Source of the DNA: Pseudomonas kielensis
GTDB taxonomy: Bacteria > Pseudomonadota > Gammaproteobacteria > Pseudomonadales > Pseudomonadaceae
Assembly (NCBI RefSeq): GCF_014236655.1
Contig: NZ_JACMYG010000015.1
Location: 56,057-120,056, forward strand
Direction: 5' to 3'
Length of the DNA stretch: 64,000 bases
A program made the position numbers and the translations under genes. Below the pieces are notes generated by a model. The model did not search any database. It saw nothing but the letters and a program-made list of their open reading frames with translations, and was not told the origin of the DNA. Numbering within the stretch: position 1 is the stretch's first letter; each line of letters starts with the position of its first letter. Below, piece after piece: positions 50,886-58,671 of the stretch.

Positions 50886-51204
50886 TATTCGAACACCCTA
50901 AGTAGCACGTTGTGATGAAAGCCGCTCAGCGTCATGCTGATGTTGTATGTCATCGTACAACTTAAAATACAACCGTCAACTGCAATTCATCATCCACGCA
51001 CCCAGTCAGCCCCCAGGACGACCTCGATTGATAGTTAAGTGATTGATTTAACAATGGTAAAAACGAAAACAAAAAACATCCCGGACACCGCTGATCAGCG
51101 CGACGGCTTTTTCTGTTATGGGATGTCTTACGGCTAACACCGGCAATTCCGATGCTGGCCTCACACAGTGGGCCTTGCGCCCACTGCGGGTAGCGCGGTG
51201 CGGT
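50886..51204. other. Intergenic region between kdgD and the FadR-type regulator
   Basis: 319 bases without a gene. The part near kdgD holds the promoter and operator just described. 51000-51075 is A+T-rich and poor in structure. A GACATCCC/GGGATGTC pair (about 51075 and 51119) and the stem AGTGGGC/GCCCACT at about 51166-51184 lie past the regulator stop without a T-tract; they may serve as 3' structures for the regulator mRNA. Nothing coding was seen. Confidence 0.5.
50942..50979 (-). promoter_or_regulatory. Promoter and operator of the galactarate operon
   Basis: GTTGTA-N8-TACAAC at 50942-50961 is a palindrome of the FadR/GntR operator type. On the minus strand TTGACG (50979-50974) and TACGAT (50957-50952) form a -35/-10 pair with 16-base spacing, so the palindrome covers the -10. 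This fits repression by the regulator at 51205-51954, relieved by a hexarate or a pathway intermediate. Confidence 0.65.
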
Positions 51205-51954
51205 CTAGCCGCGCTGGGCCTGGGCCTCTTCGTGGGCATGGCGCAGCCGCTCACGGCTGTTGGTCAGGTGCAGGCGCATGGCGGCGCGGGCGGCATCCGA
51301 ATCCTGGCGCGCGATGGCGTCGTAGATTTCATCGTGCTCACGGGCCAGCCGGCTCATGTAGTGCTGGTGATCATCATGGGCCAGGCGCGCCGAGTTGAGA
51401 CGGGTACGCGGGATGATGCTAGTACCCAGGTGGGTCATGATGTCGGTGAAATAGCGGTTGCCGGTGGCCAGGGCAATCTGCAGGTGAAACTGGAAGTCCG
51501 AGGCCACGGCGTCACCGGCATGGGCGGCGCTTTCATTCAGGGCATCCAGCGCCTCTCGCATCAAGGCCAATTGCTCGGGGCTGCGGCGTTGCGCGGCCAG
51601 CCCGGCAGATTCCACTTCCAGGCTGATGCGCAACTCCAGTACCGCCAGTACGTCACGCAGGGTGACCACGGTGGCCGGGTCGATGCGAAATCCGCTGGGG
51701 CTTGGCGTGTCGAGCACAAAGGTGCCGATCCCGTGGCGGGTTTCCACCTGCCCCGCAGCCTGCAAGCGCGAGATCGCTTCACGGACCACCGTCCGGCTGA
51801 CGCCATGGGCCTCCATGATCGCCGACTCGGTGGGTAACTTGTCGCCACGCTTGAGCAAGCCGTCGCGAATCTGCTCGGACAGCACCGTCACCAGTTCCTG
51901 CGCGAGGCTACGGCGCTTGCGGGGCAGATGAGGGACGTCGATCGGGTTTTCCAT
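51205..51954 (-). CDS. FadR-subfamily GntR transcriptional regulator of the galactarate operon
   Basis: 249 residues. An N-terminal winged helix-turn-helix (about 20-85, with LPTESAIMEAHGVSRTVVREAI) and a C-terminal FCD all-helical domain (about 100-235) with the metal/effector-binding Asp/His positions in DFQFHLQIALATGN and EHDEIYDAI. FadR-type GntR proteins bind TNGTNNNACNA-like palindromes and sense carboxylates. Its position upstream of and in the same direction as the kdgD operon, and a shared GTTGTACGAT in both upstream regions, suggest it controls the operon and itself. The ATG at 51954 is chosen over a more distal start. Confidence 0.88.
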   Translation of the reverse strand: MENPIDVPHLPRKRRSLAQELVTVLSEQIRDGLLKRGDKLPTESAIMEAHGVSRTVVREAISRLQAAGQVETRHGIGTFVLDTPSPSGFRIDPATVVTLRDVLAVLELRISLEVESAGLAAQRRSPEQLALMREALDALNESAAHAGDAVASDFQFHLQIALATGNRYFTDIMTHLGTSIIPRTRLNSARLAHDDHQHYMSRLAREHDEIYDAIARQDSDAARAAMRLHLTNSRERLRHAHEEAQAQRG

Positions 51955-52006
51955 GGTCAAGATCAATCTCAGGCAAGCAGTGATACGCACATCATAGCGC
52001 AGGGCG

Positions 52007-52020
52007 GTTGTACGATCACT
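52007..52020 (-). promoter_or_regulatory. Second operator-like half-site upstream of the regulator gene
   Basis: GTTGTACGATCACT repeats the minus-strand operator text of the kdgD promoter (GTTGTACGAT plus a G/C change, then AC). It lies 53 bases before the regulator ATG and 24 bases past the SbmA-like stop, consistent with autoregulation. Confidence 0.5.
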
Positions 52021-52043
52021 GTTGACCTACATTTCCAATGGGA

Positions 52044-53771
52044 TCAGGCCGTCACGGTCTGCTCTTTCAGGTGGCCATTGTCAATTCGCACATGGCGCGG
52101 ATGGAACCGTTTCAGGCTGCTGCGGTGCCCAACGCTGACAATGCTCAAGCCTGGCAGTTGATCGATCAGTGCCTGGTACAGCGAGGCCTCGTCTTCTTCG
52201 TCCATCGCGGAAGTGGCTTCGTCCATGTACAACCATTGCGGTGCATAAAGCAGTGCGCGGGCGAATGCCAGGCGCTGCTGCTCACCCGGCGACAGCATGC
52301 GCTGCCAGTGGTTGGCTTCGTCCAGGCGCGGCACCAGATGGGGCAAACGACAAGTCTCCAGCACCTGCACGTAACGCTCGTGCGGGTAGGTATCGCCGGA
52401 CTGTGGATAACTCAAGGCCTCACGCAGCGTGCCAATGGGCAGATACGGTTTCTGCGGCAGGAACAGGTAGCGCGCACTTGGCAGGCGAATCGCCCCATGC
52501 CCGGCCGGCCATAACCCGCCCATGGCTCGCAGCAGGGTACTCTTGCCACTACCGGAGCGACCGCTGAGCATCAGCCTGTCGCCCTGCTCCACCGTCATAT
52601 TGGCGCTGGTCAGCAGATGACGACCATCCGCCAGGTCCAGGCCCACCTGCTGCACCTGCAGCTCAGCGCCCTCCTGGCGTACATCGATGGCCGGCGCACG
52701 CTCTTCGTTTTCGCTCATGGCCTGGCGGAAACTCAGCAACCGGTCACAGGTGGCACGCCAGGCGGCCAGGTCGGCGTAGGCGCTGATGAACCAGCTGAAG
52801 TTCTCCTGGACGTTGCCGAAGGCCGAGTTGATCTGCATCAGCTCCCCCAGTTCGATCTTGCCGGAAAAATACCGCGGTGCCGCAACGATGAACGGGAATA
52901 TGATCGCGATCTGACCATAACCCGCGGTAAAGAACGTCAGGCGCTTGGACACTTTCATGATGTCCCAGAAGTTGTGCCAGACCATGCCGAACCGCGTACT
53001 CAAGCGCTGGTTTTCATTCGCCTCACCGTTGTACAGGGCAATGCTCTCGGCATTCTCCCGGACCCGCACCATGGAGAACCGCAGGTCGGCTTCAAAGCGT
53101 TGTTGCTGGTTGTTCAGCCCGATCAGGCGACGACCGATCAGGTGCGTGATCCAACTGCCTATCAACGCGTAGACCAGGGCGCACCAGAACATATAGCCGG
53201 GAATGGTGTAGCCAAATACTTCGATACTGCCGGACACACCCCACAGGATGATCGAGAACGACACCAGGCTGACCACCGTGCGAATCAGCCCCAGGCCCAG
53301 GCTCAGGGTATTGCTGGTGAAGCTGTTGAGGTCTTCGGAGATCCGCTGGTCCGGGTTGTCGGTGTAACCGCCCTGCTCCAGCTGGTAGTAGTTCTTGTGC
53401 TCGAGCCAGCGGGTGAAATGTTTTTCGGTGAGCCAGGCGCGCCAGCGGATGGTCAGCATCTGGGTCAGGTACAAACGGTACACCGCGCCCAGGATCGCCA
53501 CCGCGGCAATCCCGCAGAAATACAGAATCAGGCTCCAGAACGCGGCATCGTCCTTCTTTTGCAGGGCGTTGTAGAAGTCCTTGTACCAACTGTTGATCCA
53601 CACTGAAATCGCCACGCTGAACAGCGACAGGCCGATCACCGCAATCAACAGCAACCAGGCCTTGCCCTTCTCCTCACTGCGCCAATAAGGCGTGATCATC
53701 TGCCAGACACGGCGGAAAAACTGACCGCGCACCGCATCGTTGACCGCGGAATATTCAGCGTTCTGATTCAT
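52044..53771 (-). CDS. SbmA/BacA-type ABC transporter (permease-ATPase fusion)
   Basis: 575 residues: an SbmA/BacA-like membrane domain with about six helices (about 35-330) fused to an ABC ATPase (about 370-575). Walker A is GRSGSGKST, the signature LSPGEQQRLAFARAL and Walker B QWLYMDEATSAMDEED. Members (YddA, Rv1819c, BclA) import peptides, antimicrobial peptides or cobalamin-like molecules into the cytoplasm. The substrate is not deducible here, and no peptide gene was seen beside it. It lies upstream of the FadR-type regulator on the same strand with an 89-base gap. Confidence 0.87.
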   Translation of the reverse strand: MNQNAEYSAVNDAVRGQFFRRVWQMITPYWRSEEKGKAWLLLIAVIGLSLFSVAISVWINSWYKDFYNALQKKDDAAFWSLILYFCGIAAVAILGAVYRLYLTQMLTIRWRAWLTEKHFTRWLEHKNYYQLEQGGYTDNPDQRISEDLNSFTSNTLSLGLGLIRTVVSLVSFSIILWGVSGSIEVFGYTIPGYMFWCALVYALIGSWITHLIGRRLIGLNNQQQRFEADLRFSMVRVRENAESIALYNGEANENQRLSTRFGMVWHNFWDIMKVSKRLTFFTAGYGQIAIIFPFIVAAPRYFSGKIELGELMQINSAFGNVQENFSWFISAYADLAAWRATCDRLLSFRQAMSENEERAPAIDVRQEGAELQVQQVGLDLADGRHLLTSANMTVEQGDRLMLSGRSGSGKSTLLRAMGGLWPAGHGAIRLPSARYLFLPQKPYLPIGTLREALSYPQSGDTYPHERYVQVLETCRLPHLVPRLDEANHWQRMLSPGEQQRLAFARALLYAPQWLYMDEATSAMDEEDEASLYQALIDQLPGLSIVSVGHRSSLKRFHPRHVRIDNGHLKEQTVTA

Positions 53772-53803
53772 GATTCAGGCTCGATAGGAAACACAGAGAG
53801 TAC

Positions 53804-53827
53804 GAACCGATCATAGATGATCGGTTC
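53804..53827. terminator. Hairpin between roxR and the SbmA-like gene
   Basis: GAACCGATCAT-AG-ATGATCGGTTC is an 11-base perfect inverted repeat. On the minus strand, where both genes lie, it is followed by CTCTCTGTGTTTCC and on the plus strand by ATTTTGT, so it is a weak or partial terminator after roxR. Confidence 0.55.
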
Positions 53828-53869
53828 ATTTTGTCCCGGGGGGGCTGGCGATATTCGTTCAGCGACGGT

Positions 53870-54430
53870 TCAGCGGCGAACCGGACGCTTCTGCAGTTTG
53901 CGCTGCAGGGTGCGCCGATGCATGCCCAGGGCGCGGGCTGTGGCGGAAATGTTGCCTTCGTGCTCGGTGAGGACGCGCTGGATGTGCTCCCACTGCAGGC
54001 GGTCCACCGACATCGGGTTTTCCGGCACCAGGGTATCCAGGTCGGCGTGCTCGGACAGCAAGGCGGCCAGCACATCATCGGCATCGGCCGGTTTGCACAG
54101 GTAATTGCAGGCACCGCGCTTGATCGCCTCGACGGCGGTGGCAATGCTCGAGTAACCGGTAAGGATCACCACGCGCATTTCCGGGTCGAGCTCCAGCAGC
54201 TTGGGCAGCAGCACCAGCCCCGAATCGCCATCCATTTTCAGGTCCAGCGCGGCGTAGTCCGGCAGGTCCTGCTGAGCGATGACCAGGCCTTCCTCGGCGG
54301 AACCGGCGGTGCTGACGCGAAAACCGCGGCGGCTCATGGCGCGGGCCATGACGCGGGTGAAAGTAGCGTCGTCGTCTACCAGCAATAAATGCGGCAGGTC
54401 TTCGCCTTCGACTTGGATCTCGTCACTCAT
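53870..54430 (-). CDS. roxR: Redox response regulator RoxR (RegA/PrrA/ActR family)
   Basis: 186 residues: a receiver domain with phosphoacceptor Asp63 (ALDLKMDGDSG), acid pocket DDD at 19-21 and Lys in the GACNYLCKPADADD segment, a short proline-containing linker, and a C-terminal Fis-type helix-turn-helix (GNISATARALGMHRRTLQRKL). RoxR activates cytochrome oxidase and cyanide-resistant respiration genes in Pseudomonas when respiration is inhibited. Its ATG overlaps the end of roxS by 8 bases. Confidence 0.94.
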   Translation of the reverse strand: MSDEIQVEGEDLPHLLLVDDDATFTRVMARAMSRRGFRVSTAGSAEEGLVIAQQDLPDYAALDLKMDGDSGLVLLPKLLELDPEMRVVILTGYSSIATAVEAIKRGACNYLCKPADADDVLAALLSEHADLDTLVPENPMSVDRLQWEHIQRVLTEHEGNISATARALGMHRRTLQRKLQKRPVRR

Positions 54431-55685
54431 GTTCGTCTCCTCGTGCGGCACGGGGCAGGCGCAGCTCGGTGAGCGTACCGCCTTCCTCATGACTGTAGAG
54501 TTTCACTGAGCCGCCGGCGCGTGTCACGCTGGCCTTGCTCAAAAACAGGCCCAGGCCGAAACCTTTGCCCTTGGTGGTAAAAAATGGCTTGCCGATCTGC
54601 TCGGCAATGGCCAGCGGCACACCGGCACCGTGGTCGCGAATACTGATGGTCAGCTCCACGGCGTCCCAGTCCAGCGTCACTTCCAGCCCTTCCGGGCAGG
54701 CATCGGCGGCATTGTTCAGCAGGTTGAGCAAGGCCTGGGTCAGGTCCGGCGGCGGTGCCAGGCGCGGCTCGCTGCCTTCCCCCTTCCGCTGCAGGCGGTA
54801 AGTGGCTTCGGGGCGCATCAGGTGCCAGCGGTCGAGCGCTTCGTTGAGCCAGACGCTGACGTCCTGCATGTCCACCGCCAGGCGACGATTGTTCTCGGCG
54901 GCGCGCACCAGTTGCTGCAAGGTCTGCTTGCACAGCTTCACCTGATCCTGCAGCACGCTCAAGTCCTCGCGCAGCATCGGGTCATGATGGTCTTGCAGCA
55001 TCTCGTTGATCAGCACGCTCATGGTCGCCAGCGGCGTGCCCAACTCATGGGCAGCGCCAGCGGCCTGGGTGGCCACGGCCAGCAATTGTTGATCGCGCAG
55101 CCCCTCTTCCCGACGGATCGCCCGCAGCTCTTCCTGGCGGCGCAGTTCTTCGGCCATGCGCGCGGCAAAAAAGGTGATGACCGCCGCCGCCAGGGCAAAA
55201 CTCAGCCACATGCCGTAGATCTGCATCTTTTCCCGGTACATCGGGAAGGTTTCCAGAGGGTAGAACTGCGCCAGCAGCAAGGTGTACATGGTCAGCGCAA
55301 TGCCCGACAGGATTACCGAATAGCGCCACGGCAGGGTCACGGCAGCGATGGTCAGCGGCACCAGGTAATAAGAGACGAACGGGTTGGTCGAACCGCCCGA
55401 GAAATACAGCAGCGCACTGTGGATAAACAGGTCGCAAGCCAATTGCACCGCGTACTCAAGCTCAGTCACCGGCCATGAGGTGCGCAGCCGGATGGCCGTA
55501 AAGGCGCACAGCAGCATCGAGCAGCCGAGGGTCGCGGCCAGCTCCAGCCAGGGCAGCGGTAACAGGTCGAACCAATAGGCGAGCCCCACCGAACCGGCCT
55601 GGGCGGCCAGCACCAGGGTGCGGATGAACGTCAGTCGCCAGAGGTTCTGGCGAGTTGCGGAAAGTAGTTGTACGGGGGCGAGCAT
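54423..55685 (-). CDS. roxS: Redox sensor histidine kinase RoxS (RegB/PrrB family)
   Basis: 420 residues: six N-terminal membrane helices (about 15-180), then kinase core. The quinone-sensing motif GGSTNPF lies at 97-103 between helices, His213 is the phosphoacceptor (GAAHELGTPLAT), and Cys252 (QVKLCKQTL) sits where RegB has its redox-active cysteine. The ATPase domain has NNAADAC (N box) and GKGFGLGLFLSKA (G box). It senses the respiratory quinone or redox state and phosphorylates RoxR. AGGAG precedes the ATG at 55685. Divergent from the SIMPL gene. Confidence 0.94.
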   Translation of the reverse strand: MLAPVQLLSATRQNLWRLTFIRTLVLAAQAGSVGLAYWFDLLPLPWLELAATLGCSMLLCAFTAIRLRTSWPVTELEYAVQLACDLFIHSALLYFSGGSTNPFVSYYLVPLTIAAVTLPWRYSVILSGIALTMYTLLLAQFYPLETFPMYREKMQIYGMWLSFALAAAVITFFAARMAEELRRQEELRAIRREEGLRDQQLLAVATQAAGAAHELGTPLATMSVLINEMLQDHHDPMLREDLSVLQDQVKLCKQTLQQLVRAAENNRRLAVDMQDVSVWLNEALDRWHLMRPEATYRLQRKGEGSEPRLAPPPDLTQALLNLLNNAADACPEGLEVTLDWDAVELTISIRDHGAGVPLAIAEQIGKPFFTTKGKGFGLGLFLSKASVTRAGGSVKLYSHEEGGTLTELRLPRAARGDEHE

Positions 55686-55757
55686 GAGCTCTCCTGATGA
55701 GCGCTCCAGGCGGATCGCGTCGAGTATAACCAAGCAGGGGGCCTGACAGGCAAAAGT

Positions 55758-55771
55758 GCGGCAAAGCGACA
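55758..55771. promoter_or_regulatory. Possible RoxR-type binding repeat in the roxS-SIMPL gap
   Basis: GCGGCA and GCGACA in tandem, two bases apart, in the divergent region. The family recognises G/C-rich GCGNCA-type half-sites, so this may be an autoregulatory site; the motif is degenerate and frequent in such a genome. Confidence 0.3.
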
Positions 55772-55913
55772 CAGGGCAACGGGTCGCGCCGCGACAGCCT
55801 GCGCGCTATCTGTATAGAAGTTGTAACCGGCTGAACCGGACAATAGCAGCTAGAGTCTGATGGTTTTACGCAGGCTCGCACCGTTACCCCTGCGCACCAC
55901 CCAAGGAGCTTTC

Positions 55914-56630
55914 ATGAACACATTTCGCCGCAGTGCCGCCCTTCTCGCCCTCAGTGCCGGCACCCTGGCCAGCCTCCCGGCCCTGGCCGCGGACGAGTTG
56001 CACTACAACCAGATTTCCCTGCGCGCCGAAGTCAGCCAGGAAGTGGCCCGCGACCTGATGATCGTGACCCTCTACACCGAGGAGCAGAATGCCGACCCGG
56101 CCAAACTGGCGGCCGTGGTAAGCACCGCGATGAACAAGGCTCTGGGCCAGGCGCGGCAGGTCAAGGACGTGACCTTGCGTCAGGGCAGCCGCAACAGCTA
56201 CCCGATCTACGACGACAAGGGGCAGAAGATCACCGGCTGGCGCGAGCGCGCCGAACTGCGCCTGGAAAGCTCGGACTTCGCCGCACTGTCCAAGCTCACC
56301 GGCGAACTGCTGGGCGATCTGAAGATGGCCGGCATGGACTTCGCCATCGCCACCCCGACCCGCAAGGCCAGCGAAGATGCACTGCTCAAGGAAGCGGTCA
56401 ACGCCTTCAAGGCCCGCGCCCAACTGACCACCGAGGCCCTGGGCGGCAAGGGTTACAAAATCGTCAACCTGAACCTCAACAGCAACGGTTATCCGCAGCC
56501 TTACCTGCGTGCGCCAATGATGATGAAAGCCGCCGCCATGGATTCCGCCCCGGTGACCCCGGAAGTCGAAGCCGGCACCAGCCAGGTCAGCATGACCGCC
56601 GACGGCTCTATCGAAGTGTTGATGCCGTAA
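55914..56630 (+). CDS. Secreted SIMPL-domain protein (DUF541)
   Basis: 238 residues with a Sec signal peptide (MNTFRRSAALLALSAGTLAS, cleavage about ALA-ADE). The mature part is a SIMPL/DUF541 domain with QISLRAEVSQEVARDLMIVT and the C-terminal EVEAGTSQVSMTADGSIEVL. The function of bacterial SIMPL proteins is not established; BP26 of Brucella oligomerises into a channel-like particle. The ATG at 55914 follows AAGGAGCTTTC. It is divergent from roxS across 228 bases, where GCGGCA-AA-GCGACA (55758-55771) resembles a RegA/RoxR-type direct repeat. Confidence 0.85.
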   Translation: MNTFRRSAALLALSAGTLASLPALAADELHYNQISLRAEVSQEVARDLMIVTLYTEEQNADPAKLAAVVSTAMNKALGQARQVKDVTLRQGSRNSYPIYDDKGQKITGWRERAELRLESSDFAALSKLTGELLGDLKMAGMDFAIATPTRKASEDALLKEAVNAFKARAQLTTEALGGKGYKIVNLNLNSNGYPQPYLRAPMMMKAAAMDSAPVTPEVEAGTSQVSMTADGSIEVLMP

Positions 56631-56634
56631 CACG

Positions 56635-56730
56635 TGTAGGAGCGCGCTCGCGAAAGACCTCAACGCTGACGTGCGTAATCTTTCGACACGCGGCGTCCTT
56701 GAGTTCATCGCGAGCGAACGCGCTCCTACC
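56635..56730. repeat. Inverted pair of a second REP family
   Basis: GTAGGAGCGCGCTCGCGA (56636-56653) and TCGCGAGCGAACGCGCTCCTAC (56708-56729) are inverted copies around a 54-base centre. The GTAGGAGC core differs from the GTGGGAGC core of the other REPs here, so two families are present. Confidence 0.75.
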
Positions 56731-56823
56731 GTTGCTTCCCCCTCGCCATCGCGAAAAACCCGTCTAGGCTGTACGTAGGTTCGGTAACACCTTGCTTCGG
56801 CAAGGTGCGCCAACCGTGCTTTC

Positions 56824-56840
56824 AGCACCCATTGGGTGCA
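56824..56840. promoter_or_regulatory. NtrC-type palindrome upstream of dppA1
   Basis: AGCACC-CATTG-GGTGCA matches 11 of 12 positions of the NtrC site TGCACC-N5-GGTGCA. It lies about 150 bases upstream of the expected start from the candidate -24/-12 promoter, a typical enhancer distance. It also forms part of a larger set of hairpins, so the match may be coincidental. Confidence 0.45.
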
Positions 56841-57045
56841 CCTATTGCACCGAAACAACCCCGCGCAAACGATCAAATGCGTCAAAGTTTATAGGAATGC
56901 GACATTAAGGTACGTTCGTACCACTGTTTAAGACTTGTAGCCGCTCTGGATCTTGCAATGGGTATAGGCCCTGCATAAGTATCCGCAGGTCGACTCACGA
57001 GGTCGTCCTCTAATTCCAAAAATGACAACAAATCATGAGGCCACC

Positions 57046-58671
57046 ATGCTCAAACACGCGGTCATTCCGTTTTTAGTCGGCGCCAGCTTGCTCGCTAGCG
57101 CACCTTTCGCCTCCGCTGCGACTAACCTGGTGTTCTGCTCCGAAGGGAGCCCGGCCGGATTTGATCCGGGCCAGTACACCACCGGAACCGACTTCGACGC
57201 CTCGGCAGAGACCATGTTCAACCGCCTGAGCCAGTTCGAACGTGGCGGCACCGCTGTTATTCCTGGCCTGGCCACCAGCTGGGACGTGTCCCCGGATGGC
57301 CTGACCTACACCTTCCATCTGCGCGAAGGGGTCAAATTCCACACCACGCCGTACTTCAAGCCGACCCGTGAATTCAACGCCGACGACGTGCTGTTTACCT
57401 TCAACCGCATGATCGACAAAGACATGCCGTTCCGCAAAGCCTACCCCACCGAGTTCCCGTACTTCACGGACATGGGGATGGACACCAACATCAAGCACAT
57501 CGAAAAAATCGACGACAAGACCGTCAAGTTCACCCTGGGCACGGTAGACGCCGCGTTCATCCAGAACCTGGCCATGAGCTTTGCCTCGATCCAGTCTGCC
57601 GAATACGCCGACAAACTGTTGAAGGAAGGCAAGCCGGGCGACATCAACCAGAAGCCGATCGGCACTGGCCCGTTCGTGTTCAAGAGCTACCAGAAAGACT
57701 CCAACATCCGTTACACCGGCAACAAGGACTACTGGAAGCCTGAAGACGTCAAGATCGACAACCTGATCTTCGCCATCACCACCGACCCGTCGGTGCGGAT
57801 CCAGAAGCTGAAGAAAAACGAATGCCAGGTCACCCTCTTCCCACGTCCGGCCGACCTCAAGGCCCTGGGTGAAGACAAGAACCTGAAACTGCCGCATCAG
57901 GCGGGCTTCAACCTCGGCTACATTGCCTACAACGTGATGCCGGTCCTCAAGGGCCGTACTGACGCCAACCCACTGGCCAAGCTGGAAGTGCGCCAGGCAC
58001 TGGACATGGCGGTGAACAAGCAGCAGATCATCGACTCGGTCTACCAGGGCGCGGGCCAACTGGCCGTCAACGCCATGCCGCCGACCCAGTGGTCCTATGA
58101 CGACACCATCAAGGACACCAAGTACGACCCTGAAAAGGCCAAGGAGCTGCTGAAAAAGGCAGACATCAAGCCGGGCACCGAAATCACCCTGTGGGCCATG
58201 CCGGTCCAGCGTCCGTACAACCCGAACGCCAAGCTGATGGCAGAAATGCTGCAGTCGGACTGGGCGAAAATCGGCCTCAAGGTGAACATCGTCAGCTATG
58301 AATGGGGCGAGTACATCAAGCGTTCCAAAGGTGGCGAGAACCAGGCCATGATCATTGGCTGGAGCGGTGACAATGGTGACCCGGACAACTGGCTGAACGT
58401 ACTGTTCGGCTGCGACTCCCTGAGCGGCAACAACTTCTCGAAATGGTGCGACAAGCCGTACGACACCATCATCAAGGAAGCCAAGGCCACCACCGACGTC
58501 GCCAAACGCACCGAGCTGTACAAGCAGGCGCAACACCTCCTCAAAGATGCAGTCCCGATGACACCTATCGCGCACTCGACGGTGTATCAACCCATGCGCA
58601 ACACCGTGCAGGACTTCAAGATCAGCCCGTTTGGCTTGAACTCCTTCTACGGCGTCAGCGTCAGCAAATAA
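57046..58671 (+). CDS. dppA1: ABC dipeptide transporter, periplasmic binding protein 1
   Basis: 541 residues, SBP family 5 (DppA/OppA). Sec signal peptide 1-33 (MLKHAVIPFLVGASLLASAP...ASA). Mature protein starts NLVFCSEGSPAGFDPGQYT with the conserved NADDVLFTFNR and KPIGTGPFVFK blocks. Binds dipeptides and delivers them to DppBCDF. Upstream ATG codons (57022, 57034) are in or near frame, but 57046 gives the expected signal peptide and has ATGAGG in front. First of three paralogous binding proteins in the cluster. Confidence 0.92.
   Translation: MLKHAVIPFLVGASLLASAPFASAATNLVFCSEGSPAGFDPGQYTTGTDFDASAETMFNRLSQFERGGTAVIPGLATSWDVSPDGLTYTFHLREGVKFHTTPYFKPTREFNADDVLFTFNRMIDKDMPFRKAYPTEFPYFTDMGMDTNIKHIEKIDDKTVKFTLGTVDAAFIQNLAMSFASIQSAEYADKLLKEGKPGDINQKPIGTGPFVFKSYQKDSNIRYTGNKDYWKPEDVKIDNLIFAITTDPSVRIQKLKKNECQVTLFPRPADLKALGEDKNLKLPHQAGFNLGYIAYNVMPVLKGRTDANPLAKLEVRQALDMAVNKQQIIDSVYQGAGQLAVNAMPPTQWSYDDTIKDTKYDPEKAKELLKKADIKPGTEITLWAMPVQRPYNPNAKLMAEMLQSDWAKIGLKVNIVSYEWGEYIKRSKGGENQAMIIGWSGDNGDPDNWLNVLFGCDSLSGNNFSKWCDKPYDTIIKEAKATTDVAKRTELYKQAQHLLKDAVPMTPIAHSTVYQPMRNTVQDFKISPFGLNSFYGVSVSK

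Larger units (their letters stand above)
56631..57045. other. Leader and regulatory region of dppA1
   Basis: 415 bases without a gene. It holds, in order: the REP pair; a complex of hairpins at 56779-56860 (including CACCTTGC-TTCG-GCAAGGTG at 56788-56807 and GCACCC-ATT-GGGTGC at 56825-56839); a possible -24/-12 promoter (GG at 56961-56962, GC at 56973-56974); and an alternative sigma-70-like pair, TTGCAA (56953-56958) and TAAGTA (56976-56981), with 17-base spacing. The dppA1 ATG follows an ATGAGG ribosome-binding site. Confidence 0.5.

Noticed and set aside
51066..51130. ACATCCC...GGGATGT pair as a terminator
   Set aside because: The arms are more than 35 bases apart and not followed by T-tracts on the regulator strand; reported only as unassigned structure.
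53804..53827. Perfect 11-base inverted repeat as a strong terminator of roxR
   Set aside because: On the transcribed strand there is no T-run after the stem, so it is listed only as a partial terminator.
56824..56860. Second overlapping NtrC site (TGCACC at 56837)
   Set aside because: Only one half-site fits; the second half (CACCGA) does not match GGTGCA.
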